DNA of 64,000 nucleotides from an uncultured Bacteroidales bacterium (GCA_946403855.1 CAMJBH010000005.1:52010-116009); one strand, 5' to 3'. Positions 26,546 through 33,853 are shown, numbered from the stretch's first letter. Notes: generated by a model not told the origin, from the letters alone. Numbers and translations are program-made.

Positions 26546-26680
26546 CTAACCAGTGGAGAGGCCCAGACCGGCACGCACCTGACGGTACACCTGGTTCCGC
26601 GAGCGGAACTGGCCGTTGTCACCGGAGAGGCCGCGACGGCCACCACGGTAGTTGCTGGTGGAAAAGGTAGTTCTCGGCAT
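26546..26680 (-). CDS. Small basic protein (44 aa)
   Basis: Too short for the ORF track. From ATG 26680: 'MPRTTFSTSNYRGGRRGLSG', then 'DNGQFRSRNQVYRQVRAGLG'. It is Arg/Gly/Ser/Gln-rich, with no membrane segment. Its stop is followed after 2 nt by the ATG of the PAPS-reductase-like gene, so it is probably the first gene of that operon. It could bind nucleic acid through its basic residues. Function unknown. Confidence 0.5.
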   Translation of the reverse strand: MPRTTFSTSNYRGGRRGLSGDNGQFRSRNQVYRQVRAGLGLSTG

Positions 26681-26700
26681 AGCTGTAAAGAATTACGGGG

Positions 26701-27090
26701 TTAAACATTGGACTCTATGATGTCGCCCAGGCTGTAGTCAATCTGGGCTGCAACATATTCCCTTCCCTTGTGGGTGTAGATGATGTCCTGCCCCTCGTCG
26801 TCCGTGAGGATGAAATACTCGGCACCCGTCACCTTCACGAGGGCGCTGGGGCGGTCCGGGGCATAGCCGACAAAGAAACGGATGGCATCGTACTGGATGC
26901 AGCGGGCATCGACCGGCGCGTCCTGCGGCACGTCGTCAGGCTTCGGATAGACGGCCCCGGTCTCGGTGTTGAAAAATTCGACATAACGGCTGGCGGTGTT
27001 CGGGCGAATCTCCCGCGTCTCCGTCTTCTTGTCTCCAGAGAGTATCTCGTCGAAATACTTCTGCTTGATGATGAGCGTTAAGATTTTCAT
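26701..27090 (-). CDS. ASCH-domain protein
   Basis: 129 residues. 'MKILTLIIKQKYFDEILSGD' followed by 'KKTETREIRPNTASRYVEF' is the ASCH start (x-x-Ile-K-x-x-Y-F-x-x-I-x-x-G-x-K-x-x-E-x-R). The fold binds RNA or modified nucleosides; some relatives are hydrolases or translation-linked factors. A second, plus-strand copy of the same type is at 30047..30472. The tRNA gene lies directly upstream, which fits an RNA-related role but does not prove it. Confidence 0.7.
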   Translation of the reverse strand: MKILTLIIKQKYFDEILSGDKKTETREIRPNTASRYVEFFNTETGAVYPKPDDVPQDAPVDARCIQYDAIRFFVGYAPDRPSALVKVTGAEYFILTDDEGQDIIYTHKGREYVAAQIDYSLGDIIESNV

Positions 27091-27119
27091 TTCCTTGTTT
27101 GTTTAACGGGTGTTTGTAG

Positions 27120-27191
27120 TTGCGGGGGCAGGGCTCGAACCTGCGACCTCCGGGATATGGGCCCGACGAGCTACCGCTGCTCCACCCCGCA
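27120..27191 (-). tRNA. tRNA-Met(CAT), initiator-like
   Basis: Cloverleaf by eye on the minus strand: acceptor TGCGGGG/CCCCGCA, D stem GAGC/GCTC, anticodon stem TCGGG/CCCGG with loop CCCATAT (anticodon CAT, position 33 is C not T), variable AGGTC, T stem GCAGG/CCTGC with loop TTCGAGC. The three G-C pairs at the base of the anticodon stem are the initiator hallmark. A TAnnTTTG box (TAAATTTG, minus strand, 27202-27209) lies about 10 nt upstream and may be its own promoter. CCA is not encoded. Confidence 0.85.
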
Positions 27192-27271
27192 AAGGGTACG
27201 GCAAATTTAACCGAAGCCGCACCCCGGTGCAGGACAGGGCGCGGCCTTTTTCGTGAATAACGGGGTACGAT

Positions 27272-27469
27272 TCACCGATTTAGCCAGGCATCACGCTTTG
27301 CGCGTGCCTCTTCGAGGGACCCAGCTACGCAGGTGAACAGCTCGCCGTCCGTGTGTCTGTAGTCGTATTGCAGGCGCTTGACCGTCTTGCGGCCCAGCCG
27401 GAGCCTGAACCATTCGTATTGCTCGCCGCCTGCCTTGCAGGTGCTGCAACCTTGTACGTCTGTCTTCAT
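27272..27469 (-). CDS. DUF3873-like small protein
   Basis: 65 residues. 'GCSTCKAGGEQYEWFRLRLG' and 'QYDYRHTDGELFTCVAGSLE' match my memory of the DUF3873 pattern found on Bacteroidales mobile elements. Two N-terminal Cys residues may bind metal. Function unknown. Downstream lies a GC-rich hairpin and the tRNA gene. Confidence 0.6.
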   Translation of the reverse strand: MKTDVQGCSTCKAGGEQYEWFRLRLGRKTVKRLQYDYRHTDGELFTCVAGSLEEARAKRDAWLNR

Positions 27470-27481
27470 ATCGTTTCGGGG

Positions 27482-27841
27482 TTAGTAGGTTTTTACTTTC
27501 TCAAAGTGGCCGTTTACCGTGTGCATGTCGCTGTCTTCAAAGGCCGTTGCGCCAGCCTCGAACAGGTCGCAGGGCTTGTGCGTGCCGCCGCAGACGTAGC
27601 GAAGGGCGCACGCCTCGCAGCGGTCGCGGTCGTCGGTCTCTTTCAGCACGTAGCAATAGCCGCCCATGTAGATGGCGTTCTGCCGCTCTTCATCATCGAC
27701 ACTTACGCCGAAGCCGTAAACCCCGGCGACTTCGAGCGCCGGGGTCGATAAGATGTTCACATGGGAATAGCGTGCATACAGGTCGCAGATGACTTGCGCC
27801 AGCTGTTGAGCGTCGGCGCAGTATTTCTCAATTCGTTTCAT
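27482..27841 (-). CDS. Hypothetical phage protein with Cys-rich centre
   Basis: 119 residues from ATG 27841 (MKRIEKYCADAQQLAQVICD). The track start at 27967 would overlap the upstream gene widely. The central 'DRDRCEACALRYVCGGTHKP' followed by 'CDL' gives four Cys suited to a metal site. A 4-nt ATGA overlap with the upstream gene shows coupling. Family not recognised. Confidence 0.6.
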   Translation of the reverse strand: MKRIEKYCADAQQLAQVICDLYARYSHVNILSTPALEVAGVYGFGVSVDDEERQNAIYMGGYCYVLKETDDRDRCEACALRYVCGGTHKPCDLFEAGATAFEDSDMHTVNGHFEKVKTY

Positions 27842-28395
27842 ATCGTGTAAGGGTTGTTTTGTTGGTCCACATATTGCCGCCCGCCTACATGGTACAGGGG
27901 CGCAGATGAAGAACAGCCAAAGCGCAGGCGCGTGCAGCCGTCGAAATAGTCGCTTTTGCCCGGCCACGTCGCAAGCCTGAAATACAGCTCATTCAGGCGC
28001 TTGTTGTTGTCGCTGTATGTGACGAAAGCCCGGGCCCTGAAAAGCGGTGCGCCCTTGCTCTCTTGGGGTTTGATTTCAAAGCCTTGCGCCGGTTCGCCGT
28101 CGGTCAGGGTGCGCAAGACGAGCTGCACCTCTTCGAGGGTCAGGGCCGGGGCCGTGGGTCGTTCTGCCAGCTCTGCAAGAGCCAGCCAGAAAAAGCTCTT
28201 TTTGATATCAGACAGCCGCCCGTGGGGGTAGTCTGTCTCGACAATCAGCGTGCAGTTGCACGCAGAGCGGGAGTACGATATCTTGTAGTTGTGATATGTG
28301 CGCCCTTCAAGGGCCGCTTTCAGGGCCTTGCACTGGTCTTCGTTGAAATACCCTTCAACGGTGAAAGAGCGCACGCGGTTTGCTGTCTGTCTCAT
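27838..28395 (-). CDS. Hypothetical phage protein
   Basis: 185 residues, mixed alpha/beta, starting 'MRQTANRVRSFTVEGYFNED'. No domain recognised. It is coupled by 4-nt overlaps to both neighbours (27482..27841 and 28392..28919), forming a three-gene unit. No membrane segment or signal peptide. Confidence 0.6.
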   Translation of the reverse strand: MRQTANRVRSFTVEGYFNEDQCKALKAALEGRTYHNYKISYSRSACNCTLIVETDYPHGRLSDIKKSFFWLALAELAERPTAPALTLEEVQLVLRTLTDGEPAQGFEIKPQESKGAPLFRARAFVTYSDNNKRLNELYFRLATWPGKSDYFDGCTRLRFGCSSSAPLYHVGGRQYVDQQNNPYTI

Positions 28396-28919
28396 AGCGG
28401 TAAAAGGTTGCAGGTTTCGGCATAGCTGACAAGGTGGCGAAGGCTTTCAAAGCCTATAAGGTTGCGGTTTGAATAAACGCCCCGGCAACCGTCGCAAGAG
28501 CCGACAAACAGCCCTTTTTCAAATCTGGCGCGGTCAATTACCGAAGCCTCGCAGCCAGCGGCCCGCAAGCTGCCATCAATGGCAACAGCGCCGTAGATGA
28601 TTGCGCCGGCGTGCTCGAAAGACGTTTGCCCGCTCGCAAGCAGAATGCCCACGGCTATAGGCAAATCGAAGCAGCTGAAATTTGCCTTTATCTCTTCGAC
28701 CGGCTCGACGGTTATAACAACCTTTTTGCCCGGGACCCTCGCCCCGATGCTTTGCAGCGCTGTGATAACGCGCAAAAGGCTTTCTTTCACTGCATTGTCA
28801 GGCAGGCCGATGATGTGGTAGCCGATACCGTCCGACACTTGCACGCGGACCGTGGCGTTATGGACCCCGCCGCCCTTCACAAAGGCGCTTCTTACTTCTT
28901 TGGTGATAGTGTTTGCCAT
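28392..28919 (-). CDS. Stand-alone ChlI/ComM N-terminal domain protein
   Basis: 175 residues that match only the N-terminal, Lon-protease-like (S5-fold) domain of the YifB/ComM magnesium-chelatase-like family: 'GYHIIGLPDNAVKESLLRVI', 'FDLPIAVGILLASGQ' and 'HAGAIIYGAVAIDGSLRAAG'. The AAA+ helicase part of about 330 residues that follows in chromosomal ComM is absent. The frame ends cleanly and is coupled to the next gene, so this is a domain-only protein rather than a broken gene. It may act on or compete with host ComM, a branch-migration factor; that is inference. Confidence 0.7.
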   Translation of the reverse strand: MANTITKEVRSAFVKGGGVHNATVRVQVSDGIGYHIIGLPDNAVKESLLRVITALQSIGARVPGKKVVITVEPVEEIKANFSCFDLPIAVGILLASGQTSFEHAGAIIYGAVAIDGSLRAAGCEASVIDRARFEKGLFVGSCDGCRGVYSNRNLIGFESLRHLVSYAETCNLLPL

Positions 28920-28926
28920 AGCTGTA

Positions 28927-29163
28927 TTATTGAAAATTTTTGAGACTTACGACGCGCCGCCCCTCTTTCAGGCAAGCGGCTTTGTACAGGTCAAATTTGC
29001 CCTGCAAAATATCGCGGTGCGCTTGCGCCTTGCCTTTCAGCGCGAAGACAGCCCACGTATAATTGAAATCGGCTTGCAGGTAGAGCGACGTTGTTTTGTC
29101 GCCGCTCTTCTGCATTTGCCGCTTTGATTCTTTCATAATCAGGTAGAGAGTAGTTTTTGACAT
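28927..29163 (-). CDS. Hypothetical small basic phage protein
   Basis: 78 residues, Lys/Gln-rich ('MKESKRQMQKSGDKTTSLYL'), soluble. No family recognised. Located in the leftward operon controlled from the divergent promoter region at 29.6 kb. Confidence 0.55.
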   Translation of the reverse strand: MSKTTLYLIMKESKRQMQKSGDKTTSLYLQADFNYTWAVFALKGKAQAHRDILQGKFDLYKAACLKEGRRVVSLKNFQ

Positions 29164-29174
29164 GGCCTTATATT

Positions 29175-29591
29175 TTAGATTACCTTCATACCCATCTTTT
29201 TGGCGCTGTCGCGCAGGGCCTTGCCCTTGTAGGTTTCGTCGCTCATGCTGTAGTCTCTTTCTATCATGCCATCGAGAACAAAGCCCAGGTTATCGCAATA
29301 GACCTCATTGTTAGACTTTTTGATAGCGCCTTTCAGGTTCGTGCAATAGACCTCGTAAACGTCGCGCCCTTCATTATAGCAGATATAAACATAGCCTTTG
29401 TGAAGCAGCCCAGAGACGCGAAGACCTAAAGCAGGCATATTTTTATAGACCGTTGCAAACCTGCGAGAAAGGCCCCAGGACCAAACGACGAATTTGTTTT
29501 CAACGCTTGCGAACATTTGCGCGTTGATAGTCTTTGCAACCTCGTTCACGTAGGCAGCAGAGAGCTCGTTTACTAATGCAGTGTTGTTCAT
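29175..29591 (-). CDS. Hypothetical phage protein, first gene of leftward operon
   Basis: 138 residues, 'MNNTALVNELSAAYVNEVAK' at the start; no domain recognised. It is the first gene after the divergent regulatory region, so its expression is probably controlled by the neighbouring XRE repressor. Confidence 0.6.
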   Translation of the reverse strand: MNNTALVNELSAAYVNEVAKTINAQMFASVENKFVVWSWGLSRRFATVYKNMPALGLRVSGLLHKGYVYICYNEGRDVYEVYCTNLKGAIKKSNNEVYCDNLGFVLDGMIERDYSMSDETYKGKALRDSAKKMGMKVI

Positions 29592-29642
29592 CTTCTTCTT
29601 ATTTTATAGGTTCAACTTTATTTCTATCTTCATTTCTTTTTG

Positions 29643-29674
29643 CAAATGTAGGTAAAAATAAATTAACGTGCAAA
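29643..29674 (-). promoter_or_regulatory. Leftward Bacteroidetes-type promoter
   Basis: On the minus strand TTTG, 20 nt, TACATTTG matches the Bacteroidetes -33/-7 consensus (TTTG, TAnnTTTG). It lies about 50 bp upstream of the 29175..29591 gene. The -33 element overlaps an ACGTGCAAA motif that recurs in the second control region, suggesting an operator. Confidence 0.65.
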
Positions 29675-29718
29675 TTTTTCTGCAAAACTTTTTCGATAAA
29701 AATAAATTTACCTTGTTA

Positions 29719-29749
29719 TTTGCAGATTAAAATAAAATGTATATCTTTG
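29719..29749 (+). promoter_or_regulatory. Rightward Bacteroidetes-type promoter
   Basis: TTTG (29719-29722), 19 nt, TATCTTTG (29742-29749), 26 bp before the ATG of the XRE gene. Exact match to the Bacteroidetes consensus and spacing. It drives the plus-strand repressor/ASCH pair. Confidence 0.75.
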
Positions 29750-29775
29750 CAGCGTATTTGCAAACGTGTAGATAT

Positions 29776-30063
29776 ATGAACATTACAAACACAGTAAAAC
29801 AGATTTGCAAGGCTCGCGGGCTATCGCTGGCAGAGGTCGCCGCCAAAATCGGCGTACCGGCTTCGTCCCTGTCCCAGATTATGAGAGGCAACCCCACCCT
29901 GTCGAAGTTGACGGCCATAGCTGAAGCGCTCGACGTGCCTGTATCTGAAATCCTGGCTGACGGCGAAGTCAAGGCCAAGGTGCGCTGCCCGCACTGCGGC
30001 CAGACCTTCCCGGTGAGCATCAGGACCGCAGAAGGAGGTGCAGAGGATGGAGAAACCAAATAA
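29776..30063 (+). CDS. XRE-family regulator with C-terminal zinc ribbon
   Basis: 95 residues from ATG 29776; the track start at 29737 lies before the promoter and is rejected. A helix-turn-helix of Cro/C1 type is clear ('GLSLAEVAAKIGVPASSLSQ', then 'IMRGNPTLSKLTAIAEALDV'). A single CxxC ('RCPHCGQTF') follows, half of a zinc ribbon or a dimer contact. It is divergent from the leftward operon and likely represses both promoters. It is one of two XRE regulators in the prophage. Confidence 0.85.
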   Translation: MNITNTVKQICKARGLSLAEVAAKIGVPASSLSQIMRGNPTLSKLTAIAEALDVPVSEILADGEVKAKVRCPHCGQTFPVSIRTAEGGAEDGETK

Positions 30064-30472
30064 GCAGAACACCCTCTACCTACCTATCAAGCAGGTCTAT
30101 TTCGATGCCATCATCGCCGGGACCAAGAAAGCCGAGTACCGCGAGGTGAAGGAAGGCTTGACCGCCAACAAATACCTCATCAAGGACCCGGCCACCGGCT
30201 ACAGGCTGAACCCAGCTGTCGCCACCGACCCGACGCGCCGCTACTACGTCGATGACTACATCAACGGAGGATTCCCGTTCCTGCCGCGCCCGTACAGGTA
30301 TCTGTATCTGGCCGTCGGCTACAACAAAGAGCGAGATACGGCCCTGGTCGAAGTCACCGGCTACAGCTTCACCCCTGACATGATACGCGAAGACCGCGAC
30401 GGCGTGCCGCGCTTTGCGTTCTGGACCATCGCCTACCACCTCGGGCGAGTTATCGAGGTACACCGCAAATAA
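30047..30472 (+). CDS. ASCH-domain protein, second copy
   Basis: 141 residues from ATG 30047, chosen because AAGGAGG lies 8 nt upstream, a rare strong Shine-Dalgarno here; the upstream GTG at 30038 is less likely. 'LYLPIKQVYFDAIIAGTKKA' followed by 'EYREVKEG' repeats the ASCH signature of the 26701..27090 protein, and 'AVGYNKERDTALVEVTGYSF' aligns with its 'VGYAPDRPSALVKVTGAEYF'. The two are clearly paralogous. It overlaps the repressor gene by 17 nt and shares its promoter. Confidence 0.75.
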   Translation: MEKPNKQNTLYLPIKQVYFDAIIAGTKKAEYREVKEGLTANKYLIKDPATGYRLNPAVATDPTRRYYVDDYINGGFPFLPRPYRYLYLAVGYNKERDTALVEVTGYSFTPDMIREDRDGVPRFAFWTIAYHLGRVIEVHRK

Positions 30473-30493
30473 ACCTGCGAACGACACAAGAGA

Positions 30494-30527
30494 AGCCGGG
30501 CCAGCCTCAACAGCTGCCCGGCTTTCT
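30494..30527 (+). terminator. Intrinsic terminator between convergent units
   Basis: AGCCGGGC and GCCCGGCT form an 8-bp stem followed by TTTCTT on the plus strand, 22 nt after the ASCH stop codon. It ends the plus-strand island before the leftward gene at 30548. Confidence 0.7.
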
Positions 30528-30547
30528 TCTGCCCAGGCGGCCCCGGG

Positions 30548-30988
30548 TCAGGAAAGGAGGCCCTTCGCAATCAGCGTGCGGTCCACCTCTGAAATGGCCG
30601 TGTTGCACTCGCCCCGGAACTTGGGATAGATGTCGTACCAGTTGACGGCGCAGGACCGCATCTTGTAGATGGCCGTATTGGCCTTGATTCCCAGCGCTGA
30701 GGCGATGGCCCGGCGCAGGTTCTTGTTAATGCCGCCGCCCACCAGCGAGGCGGGAGAATAGAGGTTCAGGATGAGAAACACGAACTGCTTGTTATTGGCG
30801 GTCCCGTCGCCGCTGAAAGCGTGTTCCCGGGCTGTCTCGATGTACCAGCCGTGAATCTTCTCGATGAGCGACAGGTCCTCCAGACGGGCGCGGAATACGG
30901 CGCTGAACTGAAGGTGAGCCTCGGCCACGCTCCTGTTGGCCTCTTTCAGGCCGTCGATGGCCTTTGTGTATTTATCCAGTACGTTCAT
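30548..30988 (-). CDS. Hypothetical phage protein
   Basis: 146 residues, helical ('MNVLDKYTKAIDGLKEANRS'), with 'ASLVGGGINKNLRRAIASAL' in the middle. The family is not recognised. It is the last gene of the leftward middle operon and ends against a terminator. Its start is 2 nt from the RuvC-like gene's stop. Confidence 0.55.
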   Translation of the reverse strand: MNVLDKYTKAIDGLKEANRSVAEAHLQFSAVFRARLEDLSLIEKIHGWYIETAREHAFSGDGTANNKQFVFLILNLYSPASLVGGGINKNLRRAIASALGIKANTAIYKMRSCAVNWYDIYPKFRGECNTAISEVDRTLIAKGLLS

Positions 30989-30990
30989 AT

Positions 30991-31509
30991 CTATTTGCGT
31001 TTATTGATTCTCAAAGGGAGGCCCGCCAGCCGCCACGCCAGCAGGGCCGCGTCCCGCTCTTCCTGGTTGCTCCGTGACTTTTTCAGGCCGGTGACGGCCA
31101 CCAGCTCCTCGTGGGTTATCTTGCCATCCGGGCCGCTCCACATGTACATGCCACCGATTTTGAGCGGCAGAGGGGCCATTTCGGCGACGGGGATGCCCCA
31201 ATGCACGCACAGCTCGATGAGCTTTTTACCGGTCTCATGGTTGGCTCCTACGTTCTTCGCTATCTTCTCGCCACGACGGCCGTAGTAGCCGTGGAAGTTG
31301 CTCTTGCTGTTCTGCCAGCCAGCCTCCACGACAGCCTGCACGCTCTTCCCCTCGAAATGGGATTTGTCGCGCAGGTAGATGAGCCGGTCCACCAGCTCGG
31401 GGAAGGTCAGGCAGGACAGCTCCAGATGGAAGGTCTGGGTCTCCAGTACCGCCACGCCGCTCTTCGCGGTGTCGGGGTCTATTCCGATGATGTAGTCAGC
31501 CCTGCTCAT
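30991..31509 (-). CDS. RuvC-like Holliday junction resolvase
   Basis: 172 residues. 'YIIGIDPDTAKSGVAVLE' is the RuvC/RNase-H-fold first strand with the catalytic Asp, 'AVVEAGW' carries the second acidic residue, and 'NQEERDAALLAWRL' the C-terminal acidic pair. Phages use such resolvases to cut branched DNA before packaging. It is coupled by a 4-nt overlap to the MmcB-like gene. Confidence 0.8.
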   Translation of the reverse strand: MSRADYIIGIDPDTAKSGVAVLETQTFHLELSCLTFPELVDRLIYLRDKSHFEGKSVQAVVEAGWQNSKSNFHGYYGRRGEKIAKNVGANHETGKKLIELCVHWGIPVAEMAPLPLKIGGMYMWSGPDGKITHEELVAVTGLKKSRSNQEERDAALLAWRLAGLPLRINKRK

Positions 31510-32081
31510 AGCACGTCCTCGATTGGCCCTCCCGTAGCCGCCTTATACTCTTCCCGAAGGAAGCGAATCTCGCCCCGGAGCTGCTGGATGGTGTCCTGGT
31601 AGTGGTCGTGCCGCCAGCGGAGGTTGGTGTAATTGTAGTAGAACTTCTCCAGCAGCTTCAGCTCTTCGTCCGACATCTTCCGCGAGTGGAGCGCCTGCGG
31701 CATTCTCACCAGCCGGACGTTGCCCCAATCGTCCACGGTCGCGATTCCGGCGTAGGACGGTATCAGGTCGGCCACCTTCTCCAGCAGGTGCGCCGGCACG
31801 CAATAGGAGAAGTAGTTGGGCCGCAGCCCATCTTTGCGACCTTCGAGGATATCGTATTTCTCGGGCTTGTGCCTGCGGTCGTTCTTGAAGTCGGCGCGGG
31901 ATATCTTCACCTCAACCTCATACCAGTACCCCGCCTTGGTCTTCAGCAGGAAGTCGCTCTCCCAGCTGAAGACAAACAGGTTTGCAATCGCGTAGGTGGG
32001 ATTGCTCATATAGCCGTACCGCAGGCGCTCAAGGATGCTCTGCTCGGTAAAGGCGAAATTCCCCTTTCTCAATACTCCCAT
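31506..32081 (-). CDS. MmcB-like PD-(D/E)XK nuclease-type protein
   Basis: 191 residues from ATG 32081; the track's longer start lies inside the radical SAM gene. 'YEVEVKISRADFKNDRRHKP' contains the E-x-K core of the MmcB/DUF-type PD-(D/E)XK fold. A C-terminal helical tail follows ('YNYTNLRWRHDHYQDTIQQL'). It overlaps the radical SAM gene by 1 nt (TAATG) and the RuvC-like gene by 4 nt. Likely a DNA repair or processing nuclease. Confidence 0.65.
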   Translation of the reverse strand: MGVLRKGNFAFTEQSILERLRYGYMSNPTYAIANLFVFSWESDFLLKTKAGYWYEVEVKISRADFKNDRRHKPEKYDILEGRKDGLRPNYFSYCVPAHLLEKVADLIPSYAGIATVDDWGNVRLVRMPQALHSRKMSDEELKLLEKFYYNYTNLRWRHDHYQDTIQQLRGEIRFLREEYKAATGGPIEDVL

Positions 32082-32878
32082 TATTCCTCCCTCCTGATGC
32101 TGAAGATATCTATCGGCTGCTGCCGCTCTTGCCGCAGGTAGTCTGTGAGGCTGTTCTTGTAGTAGGTCGGAACCTCCAGAAGACGGATGCGCTCGCACAT
32201 TTCAAAGATATCTTCCTCCTGATAGTAGTCTTTGGGCACACCGCTCTGGAGGCCCAGCTTGAACAGGTCGCAATGCTCTGCCGCAGCTGCCGCGACGGTT
32301 GCCGTCTTGGCCGGAACCACGATAGGCTCCAGCGAGGCGAAGGTCCTGAACCCGGCCCGGTGAAGCTGCGCCATCGCCTCGATGCGCCGCGAGGTGGGGG
32401 AAGCGCCGGGCTCCAGCTCGTCGCACCCCGTCAGGGTGAAGCCCCAGGCGACCATATCGAGAGCCTTCTTGCTACCAACCTCATTGAACAGCTCGCCCAT
32501 CTTCGGGTCCATGGGGAAATCGCCGTTCTTCGTCAGTACCTGGCACCGCACACCATGCTTGACAGCCTCGATAATGCACATCCAATGGAGGGCGGCGGTC
32601 TCGCCTATCATCGGGTCGCTGGAGAAGGTGAAGAACAGGCTGGAGCGCTGGAGTTCGAGTATGTTCATATCCAGCTCTTTCTTGAAGACGCGCAGGGCAT
32701 CCTGCCAGTCCTTGAAGCACTTTTTGAGAGTGGCGACCGGCCCGCCCATCGCGTGCCCCAGAACGCCGCGCTTGCAATAACAGTAGGAGCAGTTGTTGCT
32801 GCACCCGACATAGAGATTGCAGGCCCATTCCGCATATTCCCCGGCCTTGCCTTTGGGTTTGTAAATTGCTTTGCTCAT
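32081..32878 (-). CDS. Radical SAM protein (phage SplB-like)
   Basis: 265 residues. The cluster motif 'CSNNCSYCYCKRG' gives Cx3Cx2C for a [4Fe-4S]/SAM centre near residue 26. Later, 'FFTFSSDPMIGETAALHWM' and 'VLTKNGDFP' are typical of the SplB-related (spore photoproduct lyase-like) branch common in Bacteroidales phages. The substrate is unknown. It is coupled to a nuclease-type gene and a GNAT gene, suggesting a nucleic-acid modification or repair set, by inference. Confidence 0.75.
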   Translation of the reverse strand: MSKAIYKPKGKAGEYAEWACNLYVGCSNNCSYCYCKRGVLGHAMGGPVATLKKCFKDWQDALRVFKKELDMNILELQRSSLFFTFSSDPMIGETAALHWMCIIEAVKHGVRCQVLTKNGDFPMDPKMGELFNEVGSKKALDMVAWGFTLTGCDELEPGASPTSRRIEAMAQLHRAGFRTFASLEPIVVPAKTATVAAAAAEHCDLFKLGLQSGVPKDYYQEEDIFEMCERIRLLEVPTYYKNSLTDYLRQERQQPIDIFSIRREE

Positions 32879-33558
32879 TTCAGTTTCTTTATTTCGTTTC
32901 CAAGGATTACAAGTTTTTCATCAAACCTTCTTTCCTCAAACCCAAACCTTCTATACCAGCGCTCAGGAAAAGTGTTCTGTTCTGCGGCCAGTTCCACCTC
33001 GCTTGCCCCCATTCTCTCGGCTTCTGATATGGCAGCTTTGAGCAGTTCTGTCCCATAGCCTTTTTTGCGGGACGACCCGATGACAGACAGGCCAGATACC
33101 CACGCAACCCGTGGCGTTTCATCTTCAATGGAGACTGTTACGACCGCGAGGCCGCCATGAGCAACGATTATTGTCGAGCGCCCCCAATTCCAAGTGTTCC
33201 TATGAAAAATGATGTTATTTTCATCGCCATCTTCCTCCTCTGGATAATCTGGCAACTCTACGGTCTGGCCCGCCAAATGGTGTGTGCAGTCGGCCAGGAA
33301 TTGAATACGACCGTCGCGGATGAAAGAATGACAGCGCCTTATGTTCGGCTCAATCTTAACATCAGCCGGAATGTCAACCGTCACGAGGACACTTGGATTG
33401 ATTGTCGGCTTTTCGTAATCGCCGTTAAATTGCCAGCGGATATTCCAATATGACTTCGGACCGACACTAACGACGTGAGTTTCGCCGCAGGCAGGACACT
33501 TGAACCCAAGCATATCGGAATACTCGGGCCGCTCTGGGAATAATTTCTTGATTTTCAT
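32875..33558 (-). CDS. DUF6527-GNAT fusion protein
   Basis: 227 residues from ATG 33558. Residues 1-120 carry 'LGFKCPACGETHVVSV', 'RCHSFIRDGRIQFLADCTHH' and 'LAGQTVELPD', the DUF6527 signature. Residues 125-227 form a GNAT acetyltransferase with acetyl-CoA loop 'GLSVIGSSRKKGYGTELLKA' and 'RWYRRFGFEERRF'. The two are usually separate; here one chain joins them without frameshift. It has 4-nt overlaps with both neighbours. Confidence 0.7.
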   Translation of the reverse strand: MKIKKLFPERPEYSDMLGFKCPACGETHVVSVGPKSYWNIRWQFNGDYEKPTINPSVLVTVDIPADVKIEPNIRRCHSFIRDGRIQFLADCTHHLAGQTVELPDYPEEEDGDENNIIFHRNTWNWGRSTIIVAHGGLAVVTVSIEDETPRVAWVSGLSVIGSSRKKGYGTELLKAAISEAERMGASEVELAAEQNTFPERWYRRFGFEERRFDEKLVILGNEIKKLK

Positions 33559-33674
33559 TTTCTTTTCCTCCTGAATAGCTTCTGAATAAAACTTGTATGC
33601 GTGAAGTCGTATATCACCACGAAGAGAAGGGCGACGGCTATCCACGCGATTACACAAATCTTGATATCTGTCAT
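33555..33674 (-). CDS. Small single-pass membrane protein (39 aa)
   Basis: From ATG 33674: 'MTDIKICVIAWIAVALLFVV', then 'IYDFTHTSFIQKLFRRKRK'. One transmembrane helix with a basic C-terminus. The track frame starting at 33989 merges unrelated sequence. It is coupled by 4-nt overlaps on both sides, which supports real expression. Function unknown. Confidence 0.6.
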   Translation of the reverse strand: MTDIKICVIAWIAVALLFVVIYDFTHTSFIQKLFRRKRK

Positions 33675-33853
33675 TTCTTTATCCTCCTGTATTTTTCTGA
33701 TGTTTCCTTGGCGACGAACTCCTGCGGGGTCATGTTCTTGTACCCGTTGGCGAAAGGATTCACCTTGAAGCCTTTCTTGAGCCTGTAGTCGCGCACCTTG
33801 GTAGATTCGGCGGTTACGAGGCTGTACTTTACGCCGTGTTTCTTCCGGCTCAT
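33671..33853 (-). CDS. Small basic phage protein (60 aa)
   Basis: From ATG 33853: 'MSRKKHGVKYSLVTAESTKV', then 'RDYRLKKGFKVNPFANGYKN'. Very Lys-rich, soluble. The ATG overlaps the stop of the 57-codon gene upstream (ATGA). No family recognised. Confidence 0.6.
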   Translation of the reverse strand: MSRKKHGVKYSLVTAESTKVRDYRLKKGFKVNPFANGYKNMTPQEFVAKETSEKYRRIKK

